64,000 nt of DNA, from contig VXYL01000007.1 in NCBI GenBank assembly GCA_009846005.1, positions 1 through 64,000 on the forward strand, in the 5' to 3' direction. The position numbers and the translations under genes were made by a program. Below are positions 1 through 8,075 of the stretch, piece by piece. The notes beneath the pieces are model-generated. The model was not told the origin of the DNA, did no database searches, and saw only the letters and a program-made list of their open reading frames with translations. The stretch's first letter is position 1, and each line of letters starts with the position of its first letter. The DNA is from Gammaproteobacteria bacterium. GTDB taxonomy: Bacteria > Pseudomonadota > Gammaproteobacteria > Pseudomonadales > Azotimanducaceae.

Positions 1-456
1 GCGCCTGCTGCAGTACGAACGCACGTCCATCGGCGGTGGCGGGGGCGGCGGGGGCGGAAACCCCATGCCGACCTCGCCAGGCGCTACGTCGGCCAGAATG
101 GCGGCCAGGTCGCCGATCCGGAGTTGCGCAAGCGGCTGATCGCGCACCGCATCACCGACCGGGCATTCGGACTGACGGTCCGCCGCAACGGCGAGGAACT
201 GCGCTCTGGCGGCGCGCCGACGTTCCTGTCGTCCATGTTCAAGCTCTACGGCACCGAGCAGAACAAGGCCCGCTACGACCTGATGCTCGACATGATGGGC
301 AGCCAGATGCTCGGCTGGGAGGGCGACGGCTTCGACGGCCGCGAACTGTCCGCGACCCGGGAGTGGTTGCGCTCGCTCGCCAATTCCATCGAGGGCGGGA
401 CGTCGGAGGTCCAGTTGAACATCATCGCGAAACGGATTCTGGGGTTGCCTGACTGA
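1..456 (+). CDS. Acyl-CoA dehydrogenase, C-terminal part (5' end outside window, apparent frameshift)
   Basis: C-terminal domain of an acyl-CoA dehydrogenase, the FAD enzyme that introduces the alpha-beta double bond into acyl-CoA thioesters. The last part (from about base 61) reads ADLARRYVGQ, then YGTEQNKARYDLMLDMMG and ends with the family-typical EGGTSEVQLNIIAKRILGLP before TGA. The first 20 codons make sense only in another frame (base 2 onward: RLLQYERTSI followed by a run of glycines), while the rest is in frame 1. The switch falls in a G-rich tract around 38-60 and fits one missing base. This may be a sequencing or assembly error, or a true frameshift. The signal peptide of the next gene starts 30 bases downstream, so co-transcription is plausible. 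Family assignment is firm; intactness is not. Confidence 0.8.
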   Translation, partial: APAAVRTHVHRRWRGRRGRKPHADLARRYVGQNGGQVADPELRKRLIAHRITDRAFGLTVRRNGEELRSGGAPTFLSSMFKLYGTEQNKARYDLMLDMMGSQMLGWEGDGFDGRELSATREWLRSLANSIEGGTSEVQLNIIAKRILGLPD

Positions 457-485
457 TCGGAACAGGCGGAAAACGGAGGGGGGAC

Positions 486-1433
486 ATGAAAAATCTCCTT
501 GCTCTTGCGGTCTTGACCACCGCGTCGGTGGGCGCGGAAGAAGCGGAAGAACTGACGCTCAGCGAACTCCTGGCCCGCTTCAACTGGGACTTCGATGCCA
601 CGGAGATCATCACGGAAGAGGTCGGCGACGGCCTATACGTGCTGTTCGGCGTTGGCGGCAACATCGCCGCGTCGGTGGGCGAGCAGGGGGTGCTCATCGT
701 CGACAACATGTTTCCGGAGATGATTCCCAAGGTGCAAGCGGCGATCAAAGCGGTGGGCGGCGACGGCATCGACTTCGCCGTCAACACGCACTGGCACTTC
801 GATCACGCCGAGGGCAACTTGGCGGTGGGTCCGGCCGGCACGTGGATCGTCGCGCACGAGCAGTCGGCGCAGATGATGGCGTCGTCCAACCCCATCAACC
901 TCGTCATCACCACGTACCGGCAGCAGGCCTACCCGCCCGACGCCCGGCCCGTGATCACGTACGAGGACCGCATGCGGTTCCATTTCAATGGTGCCCCGAT
1001 CGACCTGATCCACGCCGGCCCGGCGCACACGGCCGGCGACACCGCGGTGATATTCCGCGAGCACAATGCCGTTCACTTCGGGGACGTGTTCAACAACGCC
1101 GGCTACCCCTTCATCGACGTCGACAGCGGTGGCGGCGTGAACGGCATGATCCGCTTCTGCGAGACGATTCTCGCCGAGATTGGCGACGACGGCATCGTGA
1201 TTCCGGGGCATGGCCCGGTCACGGACGCCGCTGCCTTGAAAGCCTACATCGATATGTTGAAGACCGTTCGGGGACGCGTATTGGCGATGATGGAGGAAGG
1301 CAAGAGCCTGCTTGAGATCGTTTCGGCCCGGCCGACCACCGATTTCGATGCGACCTATGGCCCGGAAATGAACTCTCTCGGTTTTGTCGACCGGGTGTAC
1401 ACCAGCCTCAAGCGGGACGCCGCCTCGCAGTGA
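486..1433 (+). CDS. Secreted metallo-beta-lactamase-fold hydrolase
   Basis: A 315-residue MBL-fold protein. An N-terminal signal peptide (MKNLLALAVLTTASVGA) points to the periplasm. The zinc motif THWHFDH is at residues 101-107 (H102, H104, D106, H107). Further ligands are visible as HTAGD (His), HFGDVF (Asp) and PGHGPV (His), so the binuclear site looks complete. The overall pattern resembles the B3-like/SoxH-type hydrolases often annotated 'MBL fold metallo-hydrolase' rather than a resistance enzyme; the substrate is unknown. The start is supported by a GGAGGGG tract just upstream. The stop overlaps the start of the next gene (GTGA), so translation is probably coupled to the TauD-like dioxygenase. 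Confidence 0.85.
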   Translation: MKNLLALAVLTTASVGAEEAEELTLSELLARFNWDFDATEIITEEVGDGLYVLFGVGGNIAASVGEQGVLIVDNMFPEMIPKVQAAIKAVGGDGIDFAVNTHWHFDHAEGNLAVGPAGTWIVAHEQSAQMMASSNPINLVITTYRQQAYPPDARPVITYEDRMRFHFNGAPIDLIHAGPAHTAGDTAVIFREHNAVHFGDVFNNAGYPFIDVDSGGGVNGMIRFCETILAEIGDDGIVIPGHGPVTDAAALKAYIDMLKTVRGRVLAMMEEGKSLLEIVSARPTTDFDATYGPEMNSLGFVDRVYTSLKRDAASQ

Positions 1434-2302
1434 GGGTCACGCCAAGCGACGTCACGCTGGGAGCGACGGTTACGGAAGTCGGCTTGGCTGCGCTCTCCGA
1501 CGACGAGTGGCGGGCCATCGAGGATGCCTTCCACCAATACGCGGTGCTCGTCTTCCCCAAGGCGGATCTGACCGAGGAGGAGCACATCGCCTTCAGCCGT
1601 CGCTTCGGGCCGCTGGAACGGACCCTCTCGAGGCGCACGGAACGCCAGGAGATTTCGCCGCTCTCGAACGTCGCCAAGGACGGCCGCATCGCCAAACGGG
1701 ACGACGCCTTGGGTCTCTTCCTCAAGGGCAACCGTTACTGGCATACGGACTCCTCGTTCAAGAGGGTCGCCGCCAAGGCTTCCCTGCTGCGCGCGTTGGA
1801 GGTCCCGGAGACCGGCGGTGACACGGAGTGGGCGGACATGCGGGCCGCGTGGGATGCGCTGGACGAGGTAACCCAGGCGCGCCTCGAAGGATGGGTGGCG
1901 GTGCACTCCTACGCCTATTCCCAGGGCAAGGTCGGCGGCATCGCGCTGCTCACCGAGAAGGAGCGGGACGCACTGCCGCCCGTGCGGCATCCGCTCGTTC
2001 GCACCCACCCGGCGACGGGCCGGAAGAGCCTCTACGTCGGACGTCACGCCTCACACATCATAGGAATGGAAGAAGAAGAGGGCAGGGCACTGTTGGCCGA
2101 ACTCACCGAGGCCGCCTGCCAGCCGCCGCGGATCTTCCGCCACCAATGGCACGCCGGCGATATCGTCGCCTGGGACAACCGCTGCGTGCTGCACCGGGGA
2201 CACCCGTGGGCCTTCGAGCAGCCGAGGGTCATGCGGCGGACCACGGTGGCCGGGGACGGCGAGAACTCGTGGGCCATCGAACGGGAGGCGGCAAACCCGT
2301 AG
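1430..2302 (+). CDS. TauD/TfdA-family Fe(II)/2-oxoglutarate dioxygenase
   Basis: A 290-residue dioxygenase of the TauD/TfdA type, which couples 2-oxoglutarate decarboxylation to oxidation of a small organic substrate. The iron facial triad is visible as H105-T-D107 (WHTDSSF) and H255 (NRCVLHRG), with the 2-oxoglutarate-binding arginine in RVMRRTTV near 269-270. The W-D-N-R-C-V-L-H-R-G block is typical of TfdA-like members. Substrate (sulfonate, aryloxyacetate, other) cannot be told. GTG start overlaps the stop of the upstream MBL gene by four bases. The TAG stop lies inside the intergenic hairpin repeat (GTAGGGG) that follows. Confidence 0.88.
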   Translation: MRVTPSDVTLGATVTEVGLAALSDDEWRAIEDAFHQYAVLVFPKADLTEEEHIAFSRRFGPLERTLSRRTERQEISPLSNVAKDGRIAKRDDALGLFLKGNRYWHTDSSFKRVAAKASLLRALEVPETGGDTEWADMRAAWDALDEVTQARLEGWVAVHSYAYSQGKVGGIALLTEKERDALPPVRHPLVRTHPATGRKSLYVGRHASHIIGMEEEEGRALLAELTEAACQPPRIFRHQWHAGDIVAWDNRCVLHRGHPWAFEQPRVMRRTTVAGDGENSWAIEREAANP

Positions 2303-2392
2303 GGGCGACCGCGCGCCCTTCGGGCGCGTTGTGGTCGCCCGCAGCTGGTTACGGCTGTTCGACGCGGGACGGGACAAGCCCGTCCCCTACGG
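2299..2392. repeat. Intergenic hairpin repeat pair (locus 1)
   Basis: Two members of the dispersed repeat described in the findings. The left unit begins GTAGGGG at 2299 and folds as GGGCGACC (2303-2310) against GGTCGCCC (2333-2340). Inside it is a second stem, CGCGCCC/GGGCGCG, closed by TTC. The right unit (2366-2392) is in the opposite orientation and ends CCCCTACGG. The TAG of the left unit is the stop codon of the TauD-like gene. Confidence 0.85.
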
Positions 2393-2542
2393 CCGCTCCG
2401 AGCGTCGGGATGGTGTTATGGCAGAATCGTCGGCTTGCATTCCGGACGAAGCAAGTCGTGAAAACTGCACCAATGGTCGCGACGATAGTCGGCGGTGGCA
2501 CCATTCTGTCGGCCATCGACCAACTTCCTCGCGGGGCCGCCC

Positions 2543-3379
2543 ATGCTTAGGCGTGTCGGCGGCTACCTCCTGCCGCGCGAAGACGAAGCGCCGGAAGCCA
2601 GCCGGCAGTTGGAGCGGGAAGGCTACGCGGTGCTGCGGGGAGTGCTATCCCCGAGGCAACTTGGGCCGATCCGCAACGAGATTGCCGGCATCTACGCCAA
2701 CCGGCCCCGGGACGGTCGGGCCGGCATCCAGGACGAGGACTTCCGCTACGAGATGTTCAACAAGAGTCCGCGCGCCCAGAAGCTCGCGGGCCGGCGGGAA
2801 ATCCTAGACGTGATCGAGCCGCTCCTGGGCGAGGACTGCCACATCATCGCCAATACCTGCTGGCGCAACCCGGCCGGCACCGAGCACCGTCACGGCGGGG
2901 GCGGCTGGCATATCGACGCGGGACCCCATATTCCGCGCCCTCCGGGTACGCCATGGCCCGCCGAGGTTCCCTATCCCGTGTTCGCCATCGGCACGCACAT
3001 CTTCCTCGAGGACTGCCCCATCGAATGCGGTCCGACCGCGGTCATACCGGGCAGCCATACTACGGGACAGCCACCGCCCTTCGACCGGCGCATGGACGAA
3101 ACGCTAACCTGCCAGGGGCGCGGTGCCGTACCGTTGACGGCGGCGGCCGGGGATGTCGCGTTGTTCGCCTCCGACGTCTGGCACCGGCGGCTACCGGCTC
3201 GCGAGGGCGACAAGGGCCGGTTCTTCCTGCAGGTGCACTACGCGAGACGGGACATCGCCCAGCGCATCAAGCGCACCGCCACCGTCAACCACGTCGATCT
3301 CGCCGCGTTGGAGCGGATCCGTTCGAAGCGCGAGCGACGTCTGCTGGGGCTGCATCCGCCCGGCTTCTACGACGGCTGA
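2543..3379 (+). CDS. Phytanoyl-CoA dioxygenase (PhyH) family protein
   Basis: A 278-residue PhyH-family non-heme iron dioxygenase. The triad is H123-I-D125 (GWHIDAG) with distal H214 (DVWHRRLP), and an arginine follows in the last strand (KGRFFLQVHYARRD). The start at MLRRVGGYLL was preferred over an upstream in-frame ATG (2495) because the homologous part begins there; neither has a strong ribosome binding site. It sits between a TauD-like dioxygenase and an MFS transporter, with only seven bases to the latter, suggesting a joint uptake and oxidation function. Substrate unknown: bacterial PhyH proteins act on very diverse molecules. Confidence 0.85.
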   Translation: MLRRVGGYLLPREDEAPEASRQLEREGYAVLRGVLSPRQLGPIRNEIAGIYANRPRDGRAGIQDEDFRYEMFNKSPRAQKLAGRREILDVIEPLLGEDCHIIANTCWRNPAGTEHRHGGGGWHIDAGPHIPRPPGTPWPAEVPYPVFAIGTHIFLEDCPIECGPTAVIPGSHTTGQPPPFDRRMDETLTCQGRGAVPLTAAAGDVALFASDVWHRRLPAREGDKGRFFLQVHYARRDIAQRIKRTATVNHVDLAALERIRSKRERRLLGLHPPGFYDG

Positions 3380-3386
3380 CGTCGCT

Positions 3387-4583
3387 GTGATTCCCGAACG
3401 TTGGCGTACGCCCGTCGCCTTCCTGGTGCTTGCGAGCATCGCGATGCCGCTAGGGTTCGCCGCGTGGCGGGCGCTTCTCGACAACTTCGCCATCGAGGAA
3501 GCCGCGTTCACCGGGCGGGAAATCGGCATCCTCCAGAGCCTTCGGGAAATCCCCGGCTTCCTCGCTTTCACCGCCGTGTTCGTGATCCTCGTGCTGCGCG
3601 AACAGACCTTCGCCGTGGTCTCCGTGGCGGTTTTCGGCATAGGCGTCGCACTGACCGGTTACTTCCCGAGCGAGTACGGCCTCTACTTCACCGCGGTCCT
3701 GATGTCCATCGGCTTCCACTACTTCGAGACCATCCGCCAGTCGCTGTCGCTGCAGTGGCTCTCGAAGGACGAAGCGCCGCGCATCCTCGGCCGCCTCATC
3801 GGCGTCGGCTCGGCGACTTCGCTGGTCGCCTTCGGGGCGATGTTCATCGCGCTCAAGGTGTTCGAGTTGGAGTATCGCTGGATCTACCTGGCGGCGGGCG
3901 GGGGTGCGTTCCTGATCGCCATCCTCCTCATGGGCTACCCCCACTTCGAAGGCGCGACGCCCCAACGCAAGGAAATCGTGCTTCGTGGCCGCTACTGGCT
4001 GTACTACGGCCTGACGTTTCTTTCCGGGGCGCGACGGCAGATCTTCGTCGTCTTCGCCGGTTTCCTGATGGTCGAGAAGTTCGGCTATTCGGCGGACAAC
4101 ATCGTCGCGCTGATGCTTGCCAACCACCTATTCAACTGGCTCTTCGCTGAGCGGATCGGCGCCTGGATCGGCCGCATCGGCGAACGCCACGCGCTGACCC
4201 TCGAGTACTGCGGCCTGATCCTGGTGTTTACCGCCTACGCCTTCGTCGAGAACGCCTACATGGCCGCCGGGCTCTACATCCTCGACCACATGTTCTTCGC
4301 GCTGGCCATCGCCATCAAGACGTACTTCCAGAAGATCGCCGATCCGGCGGACATCGCCTCCACGGCGGGCGTCTCATTCACGATAAACCACATCGCCGCC
4401 GTGGTGATCCCGGCGCTGCTCGGCCTCGTCTGGCTGGAATCCCGCGCGCTGGTGTTCCTCATCGGCGCGGGCTTCGCGCTGCTGTCGCTGGCGATGGCTC
4501 AGAACGTACCGCGCCATCCCCGGGAGGGGAACGAAACGGTCACCGGTTGGCAGCGAATCGAAACGAGTAAGACGACCCCGTAG
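3387..4583 (+). CDS. MFS transporter
   Basis: A roughly 398-residue integral membrane protein with about 12 hydrophobic segments, of major facilitator type. Examples are VAFLVLASIAMPLGFAAW near the N-terminus and LIGAGFALLSLAMAQ near the C-terminus. A cytoplasmic loop between the two halves carries the FEGATPQRKEIVLRGRYW stretch. The GTG start at 3387 (MIPERWRTPV) was chosen because it is seven bases after the PhyH stop and gives a short pre-helix leader. Substrate unknown; the linkage to two dioxygenases suggests it moves their substrate or product. The stop TAG is embedded in the downstream hairpin repeat. Confidence 0.8.
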   Translation: MIPERWRTPVAFLVLASIAMPLGFAAWRALLDNFAIEEAAFTGREIGILQSLREIPGFLAFTAVFVILVLREQTFAVVSVAVFGIGVALTGYFPSEYGLYFTAVLMSIGFHYFETIRQSLSLQWLSKDEAPRILGRLIGVGSATSLVAFGAMFIALKVFELEYRWIYLAAGGGAFLIAILLMGYPHFEGATPQRKEIVLRGRYWLYYGLTFLSGARRQIFVVFAGFLMVEKFGYSADNIVALMLANHLFNWLFAERIGAWIGRIGERHALTLEYCGLILVFTAYAFVENAYMAAGLYILDHMFFALAIAIKTYFQKIADPADIASTAGVSFTINHIAAVVIPALLGLVWLESRALVFLIGAGFALLSLAMAQNVPRHPREGNETVTGWQRIETSKTTP

Positions 4584-4661
4584 GGGCGGGGCTTGTCCCC
4601 GCCCGCGCCGGGACGTTGCCGTTGCCGTGGGCACGGGACGGGACAAGCCCGTCCCCTACGG
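4580..4661. repeat. Intergenic hairpin repeat pair (locus 2)
   Basis: The forward unit 4580-4604 has stem GGGCGGGG/CCCCGCCC with loop CTTGT. The inverted unit is at 4635-4661 (GGGACGGG, ACAAG, CCCGTCCCCTACGG). The TAG of the forward unit (4581-4583) is the stop codon of the MFS gene. The remaining bases up to the regulator promoter show nothing else recognisable. Confidence 0.85.
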
Positions 4662-4719
4662 ACGATTCCCAGCATCGCGCATTGGCCGGCGGCGACGGCG
4701 TCGATCCGGACAAGAACAC

Positions 4720-4747
4720 TTGACGCAGATTCTGTATGGTCTATTAT
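4720..4747 (+). promoter_or_regulatory. Predicted sigma70-type promoter of the GbsR-like operon
   Basis: TTGACG at 4720-4725 and TATTAT at 4742-4747 are separated by 16 bases, a good match to -35 and -10 boxes. Transcription would start at about 4754-4756, that is, at or right before the ATG at 4755, and no purine-rich ribosome binding site precedes that ATG. A leaderless mRNA is therefore predicted. Confidence 0.55.
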
Positions 4748-4766
4748 TTCTGTCATGACAGAAATA
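4745..4766. promoter_or_regulatory. Perfect 22-bp palindrome, predicted autoregulatory operator
   Basis: Left half TATTTCTGTCA (4745-4755) and right half TGACAGAAATA (4756-4766) are exact reverse complements. The site overlaps the predicted -10 box, the transcription start and the first four codons of the GbsR/MarR-like regulator. Dimeric winged-helix repressors of this family bind such palindromes, so autorepression is the simplest reading. Confidence 0.7.
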
Positions 4767-5306
4767 CAAGAACACGCACATCCGGCCGTTGTCGAGGACT
4801 TCATCCTGCACTGGGGCGATCTCGGCAATCACTGGGGCGTCAATCGATCGATTGCCCAGATGCATGCGCTGTTGTACTTGGCGGATCGTCCCATGACCGC
4901 CGAGGCGATCGCCGCCGAGCTGGGGATTGCCCGCTCCAACGTCAGCAACTCGCTGAAGGAACTCCTGGCGTGGAAGCTCGTCCGACGAGTGCCGGTACGC
5001 GGCGACCGGCGAGACCACTACGAGGCGGAGACGGATCCCTGGGAGATCGCCAGACGCATCGCCGAGGGCCGCAAGGCCCGGGAGGTCGATCCTGCCCTGG
5101 TCGCGCTGCAGGCGTGTGCATCAGCAGCCCAAGACGATCCCACGGTCAGTGGCGTCGCACGTCAGCGGCTCGCCGACATGGCCGCCTTCGTGGAAGCGTT
5201 GGACACCTGGTACGACGAGATGCTCGCGTTGTCCAATGCCACCTTACTCGCGTTGATTCGCATGGGTGCCAGGGTGATCCGCATCCTCGGCCGGTCGAAG
5301 GGGTGA
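4755..5306 (+). CDS. GbsR/MarR-family transcriptional regulator
   Basis: A 183-residue winged-helix regulator of the GbsR type. The HTH is at about residues 43-75 (MTAEAIAAELGIARSNVSNSLKEL) followed by a wing (RRVPVRGDRRDHYEAE). A C-terminal helical region contains LDTWYDEML, likely for dimerisation. The ATG at 4755 is the start because the homologous part (VEDFILHWGDLGNHWGVNRS) lies just after it and the operator palindrome is centred on it. It heads an operon with DUF4166, SDR and DCC genes that overlap end to end, and probably represses it. The effector is unknown. Confidence 0.88.
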   Translation: MTEIQEHAHPAVVEDFILHWGDLGNHWGVNRSIAQMHALLYLADRPMTAEAIAAELGIARSNVSNSLKELLAWKLVRRVPVRGDRRDHYEAETDPWEIARRIAEGRKAREVDPALVALQACASAAQDDPTVSGVARQRLADMAAFVEALDTWYDEMLALSNATLLALIRMGARVIRILGRSKG

Positions 5307-5311
5307 TCGAC

Positions 5312-5941
5312 ATGTCCTGGGCGAGTCTCCTCCCGGTCGCTGGGCGTTCCGTCCCGATGACTTCGCCGAGCTACGCATCGTTGTTGGGTTCGTCCTGGGG
5401 CGAGTTGCCCATGCGCACACGGGTGCGCTTCGGCGTCGAGCGCGAGATGGTCTGCTACCACGGACGCGTCGTCGTTTCCGAATGCACGCGGCTTGGCCGG
5501 GTGTTTCGGCAACTCGCGCGCCTTGTCGGCAGCCCGCTGCCGTTCGACGACACCATCGGTCCCGCCACCGTCGTGGTCATGGCGACCGGTCGGGGAAGTT
5601 CGTCATGGACGCGGGTCTATCGCCGGAACGGCCGCGCCCAGGCGATCCGCTCGGTGAAGCGGTTCGATGGTCCCACGGGACTCGAAGAGTATCTCGGCTT
5701 CGGGCTCTGCATGGCGTTGCGGGTGCGTGCGGAAAACGCCTCCCTCCTGTTCGAGAGCGCGGGCTACTCCTGGGCGCTCGGGAAGGTGCGGATTCCGCTG
5801 CCGAGCTGGCTGACGCCCGGCAGATTGCTGGTTCGTAGTACCGAACTCGCGGCACCCTGCTTCCGGTTCTGCCTCACCCTGAGCCACCCCCGTTTCGGCG
5901 TGATGCTTCGCCAGGAAGCCGTATTCGAGGACCCGTCATGA
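5312..5941 (+). CDS. DUF4166 domain-containing protein
   Basis: A 209-residue protein matching my memory of DUF4166: an N-terminal MTSPSYASLLGSSWGELP, then RVRFGVER, and a C-terminal pattern ending HPRFGVMLRQEAVFED. It looks soluble, rich in beta strands, with no signal peptide. The ATG at 5312 is chosen because GAAGGGG sits about seven bases upstream; a GTG at 5303 overlapping the regulator's stop is the alternative. The stop overlaps the next gene's start (ATGA). The biochemical role is unknown. This protein is commonly found beside SDR and DCC genes, as here. Confidence 0.75.
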   Translation: MSWASLLPVAGRSVPMTSPSYASLLGSSWGELPMRTRVRFGVEREMVCYHGRVVVSECTRLGRVFRQLARLVGSPLPFDDTIGPATVVVMATGRGSSSWTRVYRRNGRAQAIRSVKRFDGPTGLEEYLGFGLCMALRVRAENASLLFESAGYSWALGKVRIPLPSWLTPGRLLVRSTELAAPCFRFCLTLSHPRFGVMLRQEAVFEDPS

Positions 5942-7371
5942 TTCCGCTGGAAGTCTGGTTGGTGGTCTCCCTCCAGGTCGTGCTCGGCTTCGCCGATGTC
6001 GCCGTGCACCACGAACTGATCGCGCGGCTGCCCTGGCGGTCTGGCGCCGCGCCGGAACTCCGCCTGCACGGCGCGCGCAACCTCGTCTACGCGGTGATAT
6101 TCCTGACGCTCGCCTGGATCATGCCGCTCGGTTGGACCGCCTGGATCCTGGTGGCACTTCTCCTGGCCGAAGCCACCATCACCTTCATCGACTGGATCGT
6201 CGAGGACTCTTCGCGACCGCTGCCGGCATCGGAACGGGCTCTCCACGGCCTGTTGGCGATCAACTTCGGCGTGCTGCTGGCACTGTTGGCGCCCATCGTC
6301 TGGCAATGGCTGCGTGAGCCGGCTTCCGTCGAGTTCGTCGTGCGCGGCGTGTGGTCGTGGCTGGCGACGGCAGCCGGGGCAGGCTTGCTGGGCATGGCGT
6401 TCCGAGACTTCGCCGCATCCCGACGCGTGGACCGATTCCGAACCAGACCGCTGCCCTTGGACTTGCCGGACCGCCAACGCTGGCTCGTGACCGGTGGCAC
6501 CGGGTTCGTGGGCCGACGATTGACCGAGGCACTGGCGGGCGATGGGCACGAGGTCACGGTTCTCACCCGGGACACCCAACGCGCTCGGAATCTCAGCGCC
6601 CCGTTTCGCGTGGTGACGAGTCTCGACCAGATCGATTCCAGCGAACACATCGACATCGTCGTTCACTTGGCCGGGGAACCCGTGGCGGGAGGACCTTGGA
6701 CCCCGGCGAGACGCGAGCGCATCGAGCGTTCCCGCCCGGAAATGGCGAAGCGGTTGATCGAACTCATTCGCCGCCTCAAAACCAAGCCGGAGGTCTTGAT
6801 CGGCGCGTCTGCGGTTGGCTGGTACGGCGACTGTGGCGAAGCGGTGCTCAACGAGGGCGCCGACTACCAGGACTGCTTTGCGCATCGCAGTTGCGAGGCA
6901 GCGGAAGCCGCGGCAGCCGAAGCCGAACGCCTCGGCGTCCGCGTCGTCATGTTGCGGATCGGACTGGTCCTCGGGCGCGAGGACGGGCTCCTGGCCAAGC
7001 TGCTGACCCCTTTCGACTTGGGGCTTGGCGCAAGGCTCGGCTCGGGCAGGCAGTGGATGTCCTGGATCGAACGGGACGACCTCGTTCGGCTGATCGTCTT
7101 CGCCTCGACCCATGAAGCGCTCCGAGGCCCCGTGAACGCCGTCGCGCCCCACGCGGTCGCCAACAGGGTGTTCACCAAGGCGCTGGCCCGGGCCCTACGT
7201 CGGCCGGCATGGTTCGTGCTGCCTCGAGTCCTGCTAGTGGGTGCGCTGGGCGACATGGCACGAGAACTCATGTTGGCGAGCCAGCGGGCCGTTCCGGCCA
7301 AGGCGCTCGACAACGGTTTCGAGTTCCGATTCCCCGAGATCGATGCCGCCCTCGCTAGGGCGCTGTCCTGA
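5938..7371 (+). CDS. TIGR01777-family NAD(P)-binding epimerase/SDR fused to an N-terminal membrane domain
   Basis: A 477-residue two-part protein. Residues 1 to about 160 hold four to five hydrophobic segments (for example VWLVVSLQVVLGFADVAV and LLAINFGVLLALLAPIVW). From about 180 a Rossmann domain begins with WLVTGGTGFVGRRL. It continues with IVVHLAGEPVAGGPW, the family-typical ERSRPEMAKRLIE and SAVGWYGDCGE, and a C-terminal region close to YfcH/TIGR01777 proteins. The stand-alone form is about 300 residues, so the membrane domain is an extra. The gene overlaps its neighbours at both ends (ATGA upstream, TGATG downstream), so it is in the same operon. Catalytic activity of the family is not well defined. 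Confidence 0.85.
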   Translation: MIPLEVWLVVSLQVVLGFADVAVHHELIARLPWRSGAAPELRLHGARNLVYAVIFLTLAWIMPLGWTAWILVALLLAEATITFIDWIVEDSSRPLPASERALHGLLAINFGVLLALLAPIVWQWLREPASVEFVVRGVWSWLATAAGAGLLGMAFRDFAASRRVDRFRTRPLPLDLPDRQRWLVTGGTGFVGRRLTEALAGDGHEVTVLTRDTQRARNLSAPFRVVTSLDQIDSSEHIDIVVHLAGEPVAGGPWTPARRERIERSRPEMAKRLIELIRRLKTKPEVLIGASAVGWYGDCGEAVLNEGADYQDCFAHRSCEAAEAAAAEAERLGVRVVMLRIGLVLGREDGLLAKLLTPFDLGLGARLGSGRQWMSWIERDDLVRLIVFASTHEALRGPVNAVAPHAVANRVFTKALARALRRPAWFVLPRVLLVGALGDMARELMLASQRAVPAKALDNGFEFRFPEIDAALARALS

Positions 7372-7736
7372 TGGTCACCAAGGTCTACTACAACAGCGCC
7401 TGTCCCGTCTGTGACGCCGGAATCCGGTGCCAGCGCGTCAAACTCGACGCCGGCGATGCGTCGGTGGAGTGGATCGACGTCCATACGGAGAACCACGCGG
7501 TTGCCGAGATCGGCGCGGATTTGGAATTCGTCCGCGAGCGGCTCCACGTCGTCGATGCCCAGGGCAAGCTGCACGTGGGTGCCGACGCGATCACCGAGTT
7601 GATGGTGGCAACGCCTCGACGGCACTGGGCCGCCCGCCTGGTTCGGCTTCCAGTGGTCCGGCAAGTCGCTCGTCTCGCGTACAACGCCTTCGCCGCCCTG
7701 CTCTACCGCTGGAATCGTTGGAGGAAGCGCTGTTAG
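7371..7736 (+). CDS. DCC-family thiol-disulfide protein (DUF393)
   Basis: A 121-residue small protein with the DCC-family N-terminus YYNSACPVCDAGIR, giving a C11-x-x-C14 redox motif, and the later LHVVDAQGKLHVGADAI and LPVVRQVARLAYNAFA blocks. These are assigned to the thioredoxin-like DUF393 family. Last gene of the GbsR-led operon; its ATG shares one base with the SDR stop codon. Probably works in redox or membrane-associated maintenance together with the SDR, but no experimental role can be assigned. Confidence 0.85.
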   Translation: MVTKVYYNSACPVCDAGIRCQRVKLDAGDASVEWIDVHTENHAVAEIGADLEFVRERLHVVDAQGKLHVGADAITELMVATPRRHWAARLVRLPVVRQVARLAYNAFAALLYRWNRWRKRC

Positions 7737-7837
7737 CGCACACTCCCGCAGACGGAAGTCGCCCATCGAGCGGTCTTGACGCCCCCAGTGCCTTCTGCAA
7801 CTCTCCCGTCTGAGTCGAGGCAGTAGACGACGCCACA

Positions 7838-8072
7838 GTGAACTTCCGCATCCTCGGGCGGATTTCGCACGTTGAGACCATCGCGCAGGGTGCCGGCATC
7901 CGTGAGCTTCCGAGGCTACGGCGGACCTATGGTCCCGGCAACTGGCGGAAGCGAAAAGGGGACGGCCCGCATACAACTGGACGACGGCGATGTTCGCCTA
8001 GCCGAAGTGCACTGGTATGAAGCGCATGGCCTCGGTCGCCGGGAGATGAAACGGAAGCGCTACCTGGATTGA
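7838..8072 (+). pseudogene. Small conserved protein of HWYEAHG type, frameshifted
   Basis: Two overlapping frames together give one small protein. From GTG at 7838 comes MNFRILGRISHVETIAQG, then RRTYGPGNWRKRKG. From the frame +1 comes TARIQLDDGDVRLAEVHWYEAHG and GRREMKRKRYLD, ending at 8072. The join falls at AAAAGGGG (about 7955-7962) and needs removal of one G. I recall this ~75-residue protein as a widespread, uncharacterised family normally read in one frame and paired with a protein like the next gene. The break could be sequencing error, real decay or slippage on the A/G run. Confidence 0.6.
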
Positions 8073-8075
8073 CGA

